A DNA stretch of 22,017 nt, from positions 1 through 22,017 of the forward strand of contig LSSL01007579.1 in assembly GCA_001953115.1 (NCBI GenBank). Reading direction: 5' to 3'. Below the pieces are notes generated by a model. That model was not told where the DNA came from and searched no databases. It saw only the letters and a list, made by a program, of their open reading frames with translations. The stretch's first letter is position 1; every line of letters starts with the position of its first letter. This document shows, in pieces, positions 1 through 11,930 of this stretch. The stretch comes from Smittium mucronatum (lineage: Eukaryota; Kickxellomycota; Harpellomycetes; Harpellales; Legeriomycetaceae). Position numbers and translations under genes: made by a program.

Positions 1-2813
1 ATTTAAAATAAATTCTTTGTTCAAAGATTCTGCTCACAAAATAGCTTCAGAGCACAAAAAATCCAGTAAAGGAACAATAAAGATAAACTGTTGTTCGCAT
101 ACATCAAAAAATATGAATGATTTGATGAAGAAGATTAATAAATTTCTCAATGAATGAGTAAAATTAGATATAATTTTTATCCAGAATAGCTTCTTCGAAA
201 AAACTTTTAATATTTGATTAACAGTTTTTTAGAGAAAATGGGGTTACTTATTAGAGATTAAAAATTTGCTGTATAGTTTAATTTTTTTTATAAAAAAAAT
301 AGAAATAGATTTGAGGGATAAGATAATTTTTCATTTAGCGCAAAAAACGGTCTTTAAAGCTTTAACAGAACAATAAAATCGCAATACATATAATTGGAAA
401 AAGTGAATATAATAGATTTTATAAAAATGGTATTTGAGATTTTTGCGGAAATTGGAAAAACAAAATTCCCAGATTTCAAAAATCCAAAATATAGGATCGA
501 TTTGAAACATGAAAACTCATATTAAAATTTAATTAAAATAAGAGCAAGCGGTATATATATCTACATCATACTATAATAAGAGCTTTTACATGAATATTTT
601 TATACTGTCTAAAATAAAAAAAACTTAACTCGTCAACTTTGATGAGATAGTACACATATTATCAAATGTGTGTATTAAAAGGCTAAAAGTAATATTAAAT
701 TCTATTATTATATAAAATTTTCATGTTAAAATTTCAATAAAAAATGAATTAAAACCGTGTTTATTTATTTCTTGAGGGGAGCGTCTATTAGAATAATTGA
801 TACTTATATGGAACCAAAAAATTGAAAAGGAAGACCAAGGAACATAGAAAATAATTTTAGTAAAAAATTTTAACCTTTTTTATTTATTCTGAATTTTGTG
901 GATTTAATTATGTTAAATAAATACTTATGATTTTATATTTATATAAACCTATTTAAAACAAAAAGAGATTATATAAACAGTAAATTTATCTTATCCATAT
1001 AAACTTTGAATAATTAAGAGCGCAAATGATAAAATAAAACTACTCAAAGAAACTATCAAAACAAATTTAAACTAGACTTTTCTTAATTTTTTGAGTATAT
1101 AAAAGAATCTTTTGAAATAATATTAAAATAACAAAAAATTCTGTTTTTTCTATTTAAAAAGTAATTATTATTATCTCTTCTTGATTATATATTTCTAATA
1201 TATAATGTGTATTTTTTTAGCGGTTTTAAATCGATTTATTTCGGATTTTATTTAATTAATCTAATGAGTAGTTGTGGTGTAAGTTATATGGGTGCTCTTG
1301 TAAATTTTGAGTTCTAACAAGAAAGAGTAGGGTAAATTAATGATAGATATTTATATTATTTATAAATCAAAAAATGAATTGTTTAAGATTTGACTACCTA
1401 TATTTTAAATATTCTTTGAATTTAGTGTAAATTTTTACTAGAACGGCTCTATAAAACATAAAAAGATACAGTTTTAATTTGGGCGTATCTTAAGAAAAGA
1501 AGTCTCAAAATCTTATAGAATCTTCAATAAACATCTTTTTATTACTTCTAAACTTTATTTGTATTTATACACAACTTTTTTATCGTTTTTTTAGATATTT
1601 GGATTATTCAACATCCATAACTTGTCTACCAAAAGTTGTACATATCTTTTTTTTTTCTGAAAATATTTACTGTACCCATTCACTGTTTTTTTAAAAGACA
1701 GTAAAATAACCAATCAAATAAACAGATCAATATTTAAGGGAAATTAACTTATTATTAATGCCCAAACAAAAAAAGAAATCAATTTTAGGGCTAGAGATGT
1801 AATTATGGTTATATTTTCAGCATTCTAGCTCGATATATTAATAATATAGTGAATTAATATTTTCTCCCATACATACAATATATATGCATATTATTTTCAA
1901 CATTAAATATAAAAATATATCAAATGTCAGAAAAAATAGTTATAAATAGTATGATGAACAAAAAAAAACCTCTTATAGATAATTGTATCGAAAAGTAACA
2001 TTTTATAATGTCTTTTTGGTTTTCTTTGATTAATTCTATATTTAATATAGGCTAGCTAATAAAAATGAGAAAATTTAGCTTATTGATACAAAATAAGTAT
2101 TTCGAAAAAAAGTTAATAAATCCATACAAGATTGATAAAACTCGCCATTAACTGGATAAAATATTGAAATTTTTGATAAAAATACACCCCTTTTTTATAT
2201 AATTGGGAAATTCTAATTTTGTCTTTTTCATGATTGCAAATAAAAAATATCCATTTGTTCTTAAAAAAAATAAAAGGGTTCGAATCCTATGTGAGAATCA
2301 ATAAAAATAAAACTTGAATCAGCTTCGAAAACGAATCGCGAAATAATCAAAATTTGTCCAATAGAAGAAATATCGATTTTTTTGTATTTAAATATCCAGT
2401 TTTGTATCAAGAATCCTAATTATTTGATAATTTTGTAGTTTTTTATGATTTTTTTATATAGACGCTTAATTTTATTATTATTATTATAATTAATATATCT
2501 TATATCAGAATAATTTTAGCCATTTAATAATTAATAATGCTTCAATTATATAATAAATGCACCTAAATTTCAAAGGTCTTCGTATTATTAAAAAATCTAT
2601 CTTTTATTATATATACAAATATACTTCTTTAATGCATAATAAAAATTAGAATTAAGAAAAAAAGACAAAATTTTGCACTTTTTTTTTAGAAATTTCTATT
2701 AGGTTTATTTGATGTTGATAACACTTATAAAATAAAAATCAAGTGGTTTTTATAAATGAAAAGTAATATATTTATATTTATATTCAAAAAATCAAAGTGC
2801 TTTTGAACCAAAT

Positions 2814-2828
2814 TTCAGCCTGGCTGAA
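2814..2828. repeat. Perfect 15-bp inverted repeat in a GC-richer islet
   Basis: TTCAGCC at 2814-2820 and its exact complement GGCTGAA at 2822-2828 flank a single T. The following bases to about 2850 are also richer in G and C than anything nearby. A stem this tight could not form a loop as RNA, so a binding site for a dimeric protein or chance is more likely than a terminator. Confidence 0.6.
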
Positions 2829-3600
2829 CCTCTAGGGCGGCATGAGAGAGTAAAAAATATTTAAGTGTTTTAAATTAATTCAATTTTAATAAAATCCACC
2901 AAAGATTTTTTTTTATTCTAATAAATAAATCTTATCAAGAGGGCGAAAATCTTATTAATATACATTATTCTTTTGAAAAAAAGCTATATGTAAATATTCA
3001 TTGACTAAAAGTTCAAGCTCATATAAAATGATTACAGGTTTTATATCACAAATTATATAATAAAATTTCAAATCTTGATTATTAAATATAAAAACGGGTT
3101 TTTATTTCAAGCAGTTTTTAATAGCATGAAGTGTCAAAATAAATTAATAGAAGTAATTATATATATATCTTTTAACATGAATAATCTAAAAGTACCAATT
3201 TTATATTAAATAATTTAAAATTTGCATATTTTAATTACTAAAAAATATCTGTAATTATTTTTTTATACACTCAATTTATTCGAGTGAGGTTGATAATTTT
3301 AACTATCTTTTTTCATTATAAATTTAATTTGGGGGTTTTAAATAAATTTTTTTATTTAAAAGAATATGCTTTATCAATTTCTTTCATATAATGTAGAAAA
3401 TTGATAAGCTTTGTGAGTAGATAAAATAGATGGTTTTAAGTATAATTTTTTTTCCTTTTAGTATGAAAGCTAATTCACATTAAATACATGTATTTAATAG
3501 TCTTATTTTTAAATTTTATCATAATCCAATAGATAAGTTATTAACTAGATAATTTTAATTATAATTTATAAGTAATATAATTATAAAAATCATAAAAAAA

Positions 3601-3636
3601 TTCAATATACGGAAATTTCTTTTATGGAATATTGAA
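3601..3636. repeat. 8-bp inverted repeat with 20-nt spacer
   Basis: TTCAATAT at 3601-3608 and ATATTGAA at 3629-3636 are exact reverse complements. A 12-bp palindrome (AAACTGCAGTTT, 3653-3664) follows closely. In AT-rich sequence such matches can arise by chance. Confidence 0.4.
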
Positions 3637-3760
3637 AAACGGAAAAAAAAAAAAACTGCAGTTTCTTTTATTAGTTGAATGATTAAGAGTTATTTTTTTG
3701 GACTAGTTTGGCTGCAAATTTATTGTGTGGGCAGTATTTACAGGGGTTTTAATAACAGTA

Positions 3761-3820
3761 GACCCTTTTATTCATTTCAATAAACACTTTTATTCATTTC
3801 AATAGACCTTTTTTTTTGAA
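3761..3820. repeat. 22-bp tandem repeat, two copies plus a partial third
   Basis: Two direct copies at 3761-3782 and 3783-3804 share the core CTTTTATTCATTTCAATA and differ in the first few bases (GACC versus AACA). A third start, GACCTTTTTT, begins at 3805 and decays into a T run. This is a small minisatellite inside the gene-free block. Confidence 0.75.
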
Positions 3821-4939
3821 CATGTGAGGTCATTCTTATAAAAAATAAGATATTTTCACATATGAACATTAATATGTGTAGATATTGGTTAAAGTTTAAT
3901 TGTTATTATCATTATTAGTGTTTTGCTTTTTGATTGGTATAAATAATTATTTAATCCAATAATAACGCTTTTGATAATTTCATCAAAAAAATAACCCATT
4001 AAATCTAAAAAAAGGGTATGTTAAAATGAAAAAAAAAGGTCTATCGCTATGAAAAACCCCGTATCATGTATAATATAAGCAAAAAAATTCGAATTATAGA
4101 TAAAAAATTAAAAAGAATTGGTGATACGCAGTTGGATTTTGTTAAAAAAGGGTTTCAGCATTTTTTTATTTTTTTTGGAAAAACAGGTGCTTTAGCTTCA
4201 ACCAGAGCCTGATTTTCTATAAATTTTATAATCAATTAGTTTATACTTATGTATGTACGTTTTAATTTAGCTAATACTATGATAAATTTTTCTTATCCAA
4301 TCATACTTATTTAAATATTGAAAGTTTCTAGTCGTTCTTTCATTTTTATCTTGGATAATTTTTTTTCGGTTGGAATTTAAACCATCAACAATTGTATCAT
4401 CGTTAAGTTTGTTAATCATTTCAAATTTAGTATCAAGTTTTCAGTGTATGTAATGGCTTGTAAATTTTCACATCTGTTTAAAAATCACATTCTCTAAAGA
4501 TGTATATTTATATTTTTTTATATTTATTTTTTGCCATAATTTTCGTTCCTATAATCTTTTTACAGTTCCATCGATAAATACAATGCAATGATATTTAAAT
4601 AATTCAAAAATGTGCTGTGGAAAAGTAGGTTTGATCAGGATTTCCCCTCCTAGGCTCTAGATTGATTTTCATCATTTTCATCAAGTTGAGAATCGATCAA
4701 ATAACGCCGAATATTCTATCGATTTCCATTTTTAATAGCGGATAAAAATTATAGTATTAATGCATTTATTTTAAACCTTTTAGTACTTGAATCACTTTTA
4801 AAATATAAAAAAACCAAAATATTTATCATCTATTAGCATTTAATCTAATTATTCCAATAAAAGAAATATAATATATAATGTTGTATTAAGTTTCAACTCC
4901 GGGGGTAAATTAAACAATGTATTTGGTCATAAATTGATA

Positions 4940-4971
4940 ATATTTATTATTATTATTTATTATTATTATAA
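4940..4971. repeat. ATT/TTA microsatellite
   Basis: An interrupted run of TTA/TAT trinucleotides, broken once by an extra T. It is ordinary low-complexity sequence in this AT-rich block. Confidence 0.7.
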
Positions 4972-6474
4972 AGTGTATATTTCCTCACTTTTTTTTCGAA
5001 ATTAGATATTGAAAAAAAAAAAAGCAAAATTATTTCAGGGGTTATTTGAATTAATAATAAATATAATAAATATAACTTCATGTTCATCTCTAATATTTTT
5101 AATTCATAAGGATTTTGTTAAAGGCAAAACTTTTGACCACAGTAAAAAGTTGGTAGCATTTATATTAAATTAGTATTTAAAAAAATCAGAATTAGTATAA
5201 TTTTTTGCACCGAAAATTTATTAAAATACCAAATAAACCCAAAAATCTGATATTCAAACATCTGAATCATGATTAAATTTTTTTTTGTAGAAAAGTGTTT
5301 AATAAAAGAAGAAAAAAAAAGCTAAAAAGTTGTTAGCAATGAATTGAGTAACATCGTTTTTATTGATATTTAATAATTTATATTAAAGGCAATTGACATA
5401 GACATTATTTTTAAACTTATTATTTTAAAAACTAAAAGGATTTATGAGTTTGTATTAATATCCAAATTTATTTATCCAAACTAAATATTCTTTTATAAAG
5501 ACTTAAAATTGGAAATAATTTTAGAGATTACAATTTATTTACTAATATATCCAATAAATACCTGCTATTTATAAAAAAGAGGATTTCAAAAAAATAAAAA
5601 CATGATACAATGCCAGAGATTTTTACTTTTCACTTTTTATAAAGTATAAGTGTTATCCATAAAAGATCCAATAAAAATCAAAAGATGGCAGTATTTATTT
5701 GTAAAGTTAAAAATAAATAGAAGAAATTGTTTTAAAGAAATTTGAACTTTCATTTTTAAGAACAATAGAAAATAATTTCTATCAATAAATTCACGTAAAA
5801 AACTGAGCCGTCTTATGGTAAAATGATCTTCAATAAAATAAATTCCCTTTTTAATAAATTTTGAGTGAATTAAGCATACCAACTTTGAAATAAAATTTTT
5901 TTTGAAGTTAAAATGAAAAAAAGTTCTTAAAATCAAACGATTTATAAAATTATAAAATCAAAAATCTTAAACGTGTAAAATTTTGATGTAAATTAGATAA
6001 TCATAAAAGTCTAATTTGGCTAGAAATATTTTAGAATAATATTGTGTTACTATAAAGGAGAGTCTACAAACAGAATAATATATGAGATAATCGGAGTAGA
6101 ATAAAATCAAGGAGAGTGGTTATAAAGTTTGAATATATATGTAAAAGAGTTGTAATTTAAAGATACGAAGGAAATCAAAATGCACTATCAGAGTTTTAGT
6201 AAAATGTTTAATATAAAAAATTAAGAGTTGAGAAAAATGTTAGTCGAGTCTTAGGTTATATTTGGGACATAATTACAAAAATAAATAAATTAAAGAGAAT
6301 CGAAACATGTACGTATTTAGATTTTGTAATATTTATATTTGGTGTAAATAAAACACTTACAGAACTTCGATTCAGCTTTAAATAGTTACGGAGATCTCCT
6401 AAATGAATTAATTATTAATCAGTAAAAGGATGTTTTGGATAATTCACATTAAGATGAATATTAAAAAAATAAAT

Positions 6475-8496
6475 CTAGAAAATTACATGTTGGCAATATG
6501 GACATTTTCCAAAAAGAACTCTGAAGCTTTGGCGAGTAGCTTCAGATTGGAACCACTGAAATATGACAGACATTTTGAATTATAAAAAGAATAGAGAAAT
6601 AAAATAAAATTTAAAGATTATAAAATGGATGAAAGCCTTTAATAGAAGCATTACCGTAGCGAGACATTGAGAATGGAATGATTGTCCGCAATATTGATAT
6701 TCACAGACAATATCAGGCTCTTGTCCTGATTCTAATGTATAGCCAAAGCAGATTCCACAGAAAATTTTTGATCCCTGTAGAGGATTTGAAGAGTTGTTGG
6801 ACTGGGACAAAGATGCAGATGACTCAATATTTTTGGGGATAGGATGGTCTAATAATACTTTCAAATTTTTCAAGAATGAAATATTAGGGTCCCTATTATT
6901 TGGAATTGGAAGTTTTTCAGGTTAAAGTGTGATTAATTTGCATAGTAATTTCTTGGGAAAATAACTTTGTGGAAAAATTAAATAAAAAGAGAATAGATAT
7001 ATTGCAATCGTTGATTAGTTGGAACATAAGGAATAATTTTGCAGTACCATTTCGGCTTGTTTGAAGAAATGGATTGTTTTATTTTTTGGGTTTTGTGAGA
7101 TGGGCCATTTACGGAAATTATATGAGGACAGGCTTTAGGCGTTTTGGGGGATATGGAAAAGGATAAAGATACGAGTTCTAATACTGCGATTCTTCTTTCG
7201 AAAATTAGTGGATGGGAAGATATTATGGAGGAATTTGGAGATTTTGTGGGATATACTACAAGACAATTATTATCTATATTTGATAATACGCTCCATACGT
7301 CCCTGTATTCTTGAAATGCCTAATTAAAAAAGAAAGAAAATTATTATAATCATTAGATAGCGATAAAAAAATATAAATAGTATAAATCAGTTCAGGAAAG
7401 TGATTAATGGATATGTGAATTAAAAAAATTCAGAAAATAGAAATTAAAAATAAGGAGAGGAGGTAGATAATAAAAAACAGAGTTGTAAAAATAAAAAATA
7501 TTTGAAAAATAATTTACTTTATGAAGATTCTTGGTATAATCGATTAACCATCCAGGAGACAATTCAGACACGGGTGATTGGAAAGTGGGCAAGACAAGAC
7601 ATTTCAATAGCACATCTAAATCAGTTAGTTCGACAGACAGATCGAAAATTGCAACTCTCTCTTCATCGCTATTCAATAATACCGAGAGGTATACGGGTTT
7701 TAGAAAAAGCGTAATTATTAGATATGCTATAATTTTTGAAATAGAGGGAACTTTTATAAGATATCAAAGAATTGGGTTTACTGGTAAGATAAAGTGAGAG
7801 AAAATGGGGCTGGTTTGAAGTCAGAAACATCAGACCAACCTAAGACATCCAGCTCTTTAATTAATAGAGAGTATAATAAGGAGGTAGTATCAAGTACATC
7901 GGAATTTATTTGATTTAAAGGAGAATTGGTATCCTATATAAATCGGAAAATAAATAAATAAGAAATTGTCTCTAGAAAGAAAAAGAATATAATAATAAAA
8001 AATGCTGAGATATCTTGATAAAAAAATGATTAAATACAAGGAAATTTTGAATCTCGGACAAACATGATATTTGATCGTCACAGTTCTTTAATATCTAGCA
8101 AAGTTAAAGTGGTGGTTAATTAACTTGGAAAATTGTGTAGATATAGCCAGAAAAATTATTTTTATTCTCCTGATTTTGTAGATGTAATAAATAAGGATAA
8201 AGGGCACCTCTATTAAAGGGTCTAAGGGTAAGATAGAATGAGAATCGCTGCTAACTTGTAGATTTATTGAGGGAGTTGAATCCGAATTGAAAGATTTGGT
8301 GAAAAGTATCTTGACGTAGTCGCCCTAAATAATTAAAGGGATATTGGATATAAATAATTGGCATTGAATGAAGTTTATGGGAATGAAGCGAAGAGGGGAA
8401 AGACATAGATTATACGTTTGCTTTTAGATAGCCGTTGAAAGACCAATCGGAGATTTTCAATAAATAGGGGAACTTCTCAAAGATCTCAGAATTCAT
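6475..8496 (-). CDS. FANCL: FANCL-type E3 ubiquitin ligase (Fanconi anaemia pathway), nine exons
   Basis: Exons I derive: 8416-8496, 8256-8324, 8125-8169, 8038-8094, 7782-7933, 7518-7668, 7048-7319, 6655-6892, 6475-6555. They give 381 residues in one frame, close to the roughly 375 of animal FANCL. An N-terminal ELF-like part (about 1-84) precedes the double-RWD/URD region, with KELDVLGW near residue 114 and a Y/W-rich segment near 190. A tryptophan codon split by an intron (residue 276) opens the WDPN block. The C-terminal PHD/RING keeps all eight zinc ligands: C321, C324, C339, C344, H349, C352, C373 and C376. In known FANCL this domain binds the E2 (UBE2T) to monoubiquitinate FANCD2/FANCI at interstrand crosslinks. 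Most introns are 86-198 nt; the one at 8095-8124 is only 30 nt. The RING exons and central region are secure. The exact edges of exons 2-4 are less so. It lies downstream of POLA2 on the same strand. Confidence 0.9.
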
Positions 8497-9461
8497 TATT
8501 TTAGTGTTAAAAACCCCAAAATGTTAAAAACAATAAATGGGCTTTAAAAGCGAAAGTTTACTTGAATCGGAGAGAATAATAAATTGTACCAAAGAAACAA
8601 TTTCCCCTGAAATTTGGCTTAATTCTTGAAAACCCCACTACTAAACATCCTATGAAATGTCAGAACAGATAGTAGTTATTTAAACGACATATTATTCGCT
8701 ATTTTTGTCTATTCTCCTCCACCATGAACCAATAATAAGCCATATCTATTAAACGGGCGAAATATTTACAATCTATGGAAAAATAAATATTAATTTTAAA
8801 ATAAATTTCCCGTAAAAAAAAAACACCCCATGGAAAAATAAAGGCTGTGCGCGAAATTGATTTTAAAATTAATAACAAAAAGTAATATATTTGAATAATA
8901 ATCCTTTTTTAAAAAAACTCTTTGAATATTAAACCCAAAAAATGAATAATTGTATTCAGTATGGAAATGCTTTTAAAAAATAAAAGACAAAATTAAGATC
9001 TAGCGGGTAGTATTAAAAATCATAATTGCTGCTATACAACAGAACTGGAAAAGACAATAACTCTTAATCCGTTTAGGCAATAAGAGCTACGATTATTTAA
9101 GTGTTTGAATCAATGATGAAACCCCGCAATACCTAAAATTTTATTTAATGTAATACACTTGAAAACGAAAATAAATTAAAGCTTGCTAGAAACAAAATGG
9201 TGAAAAACAAACATTGATATATATATATGGCCATTTCTAAATAAAAAATTGATAAGTCATTAGCTAATAGTTGGCCAGGGGACTTTTAAAAAACCAACTT
9301 TTTTTTTGTATATTTTATAATCTATGCTTTATTCAGTTGAGTCCAGTACTAGGCAGCATCTGGTCGAAGAAATATGCATAAATGATTGATATTGAAAATT
9401 AATAGCAACGGGATAGTAGCAAATAATGAAAACTATATAACTGAGTACGAAGAAAATCACA
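8497..9461. other. Intergenic region between POLA2 and FANCL
   Basis: About 965 bp holding the POLA2 3' end and the FANCL upstream region. I see no gene. The one notable motif is an isolated GCGCGAAA at 8849-8856. The rest is AT-rich with short homopolymers. Confidence 0.6.
8849..8856 (-). promoter_or_regulatory. Possible E2F/SBF-like site upstream of FANCL
   Basis: GCGCGAAA on the plus strand reads TTTCGCGC on the FANCL strand, about 353 bp upstream of the proposed start codon. It matches the general form of E2F and fungal SBF sites that drive G1/S genes. It is a single match with no second site, so regulation is only a suggestion. Confidence 0.25.
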
Positions 9462-11930
9462 TTAGATCCTTATAATCTCAACAGAAGAATGCGATTCGCT
9501 GATTTTGAAATAGGAGAAGGTTCCGCCCATTTTCCCCGAACTGAGCTTTCCAGGATTGGTAAATAGGCATTTTTGGGACTTTTCGATTTCACTACAGATA
9601 TAAAACGCACAAGCCTTTAGCTGGGACGGAGAGATTAAGATGTCGGGGGTATGGACCATATGGATGGGCGAAATAGAGCCAAGTAACTCCACATCAGCTT
9701 CCGGATTAGAGTTAGAGGCAGGATCAACATTAATTGGTTCGTCTTTTTCAACTGAAATCGGAGTTGGAGAGATGCCAGTGTCTTGATCTTCGGACCTAAA
9801 CAATTCCAAATGATGAAGGTCTTCTTTAGACAGAGGATCAACTGGCACTCTAGATTCGTTTAATAAAACAGTGTGAGAAATAGGGGCTATATAATAGGGC
9901 ACAGGATCTACTGGGAAGAAGCTATTCTGTTCTAATAAATGATAGGCAAGTCTTTCCATTCTTGGTTTTTGAACAGAGTTGGGGCTAACAACACCCAGCT
10001 CAGAACCACTTAGTGCGACTAAGCTGTCAACTATAGATATCGATATCACAAACCCATTAACAATAAGTTGGCTAGGATTTGGCACGGATAATATTTGCCT
10101 GTCTAAACCCAAACTCAAAAGCCGTTGTTTGGGCAGTTCAGGAGCTGGAAAATTTATAATTGGCGAAATTAAATCATCACACGATGGAACCAGTATCAAC
10201 TTCGAAACTAACGCTATAGAGTTTAGCAGAGGAGCTATGTAATCTTTAAATATTTGGTCTGGAGTTAGCCGAACTAATCGAATGTCGAATTGAACGATCT
10301 GTTCACTAATAAATGGGCCAGCAAGAACTACAAGTTTTGGAGGGGAATCGATTATTCGTTTAGCTAAATCAGCGAGAGGCTCAAAATATGAATTGGTTGA
10401 GAAAGACCCAAGTGTAGTATATGGTCCACAGGCTGAAATCATATCAAAACCTCCTAAAAGATCCTCTTTAATAAATTTGCGATGAAGCTTTTCGGGAAAT
10501 GGGATCTAAAAAGCGCAGAAGAAAAAGGAAGGAAGAATGCATGAATTTTATGAAAGATGGAAATTTAAACAGAGAAATTTTAAAACAGAGTCACTCACAT
10601 CGAGAATCTTTGAAACTTTGAATTCAGACCCAGTTATGTTTCTGCCCTGTAAAAGCACAATCTATTTAAGAAAATGATAAGCCGACAAATTGTGTTAGAA
10701 AAAGAACTAAGAAATGTAATAATATCTGTAATAAGACCTGTCCAGGAAAAAGTGAATATTGTGGGCAGAGAGATAAGTTCAAGGATACACTCGGGCCAGA
10801 ACCAAGACGCCGAGAAGTGGCTAGCTCCACAGAAGTGGGAGATAGCTTATATGAATTCTCAGAACTGGCAACTATTCTTCCAACTACAAAAACATCCTCG
10901 CTAGTAGTGTATCGAGGATTGTTGAGACTTTTAATGTCATAGTGGAGTTTGACTATGGATGCAAGGTAGTCTGCTTCCATTTCTAGAAAATCACTTCTAT
11001 CAGATACAGAATCAACCATGTATCTAAAATTGCTGCTAGTAAGGCCGGATGCTTCTAGAGCAAAATGCTGAGTAGGAATAAGCCTCCCATAATAGGAATT
11101 GGGAACTAGATGAATGGATAGTTGAGAATTAGATTTGTACGTATCGATAGAATTTTTTTGATCGGTTAACGTTAGTTCCACTTTATTGGAATTTTGTCTA
11201 GTTTTATAAAAGTCTGTTTTATCTTCAGAAAACGGAGCATTTTGAGAGTTTGGGGCAGAAGATGAGTTGATAATTGTATTTTGCTTTGGGATTTGATGAA
11301 TGGCATCTTTTTGGGAGAGGAGAGCGGAGCCAGAAAGTTCATTTTTTCTAAATAAATAATTAAAAATAAAAAAAATTAATTTCAAAAATTTGAACTTGAA
11401 AAAGACTCGGATTTCAATACATTTGAAAAATGAATCGAGTAAAAGAGAAATTTCAGTAAATACGAAAGATTATAGTTGATTTTTTTTAAAAAAAGAGAGA
11501 GAGAGTTTACAAGCTATGGATGGTAGTTTTGTCAAACGAGGAAAGGCCAAACTTTTTTTTCCTTTTATTCTGGTGATTTGGAGAGTGTAAAGCATCATGG
11601 GATTTAGGAAAGCTTTTTTGCACCGAATCTAGTACCTTCTGTTGTAGAAGTGAGAAGGAATTATTATCTAGCTCAATACTGGAATCACCGTTGAATTTAG
11701 AAAAAAGAATGGCCTGCCATTTATTAACCAAATCGTCGAGCGAAATATCATACACTTGGATCAATTGGGCAACTATAAGAAGGATAGAATCGAAAATATT
11801 GAAGCAAAAAGAAAAAATGGCAAGGTGAACTTGGGGATTGGGTACGTTTTGGGACAGTATCTGGAGAAATTTTTGTTGGGTGGAAGGAAGAAACGACTTT
11901 ATCGATTTCTGTGGGGGATTTAGTCATCAT
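9462..11930 (-). CDS. POLA2: DNA polymerase alpha-primase subunit B (POLA2/Pol12), five exons
   Basis: Exons: 11846-11930, 11511-11772, 10738-11347, 10599-10661, 9462-10505; 687 residues, near the 705 of yeast Pol12. The subunit tethers primase-Pol alpha and helps position it at origins and telomeres; it is not catalytic. The N-terminal helical domain has ISLDDLVNKW (about 38-47), like LSVEDLYIKW of yeast. A basic KRKKK with a nearby SP site (about 92-102) may be a nuclear signal and CDK site. The OB-fold part ends in SLFPGQIVLLQGRN (about 314-327). The inactive phosphoesterase fold follows, with ACGPYTT (about 365-371), LAGPF (about 401-405), VPSCDD, and NPGKLSSGKMGGTF near the end; the last residues VEIIRI match the family. 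An acidic, Ser/Pro-rich insert lies at about 564-610. Introns are 73, 163, 76 and 93 nt. The start at 11930 gives the expected N-terminus; a second ATG follows at once. Confidence 0.95.

Larger units (their letters stand above)
1..6474. other. AT-rich gene-free block
   Basis: About 6.4 kb with no supported gene. The stretch is dominated by A and T runs. The only open frame of any length (about 99 codons on the minus strand near 5637-5936) is rich in F, K, I and L and looks like chance translation of AT-rich DNA. I found no spliceable exon series, tRNA or rRNA. It contains a 22-bp tandem repeat, an ATT microsatellite and small inverted repeats, listed separately. The last few hundred bases (about 6000-6474) should include the FANCL 3' UTR and polyadenylation region. 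A gene with many tiny exons could be missed by eye. Confidence 0.7.

Noticed and set aside
2274..2290. GGGTTCGAATCC, like a tRNA T-arm or B box
   Set aside because: The flanking bases do not form a five-pair T stem, no acceptor stem pairs with the sequence 60-70 nt upstream, and no anticodon arm is visible.
5637..5936. 99-codon minus-strand frame
   Set aside because: Composition is F/K/I/L/N, typical of translated AT-rich spacer, with no domain and no splice partner.
7502..7797. Plus-strand frames over the FANCL region
   Set aside because: They lie antisense to FANCL exons 5 and 6 and the intron between them, and have no motif of their own.
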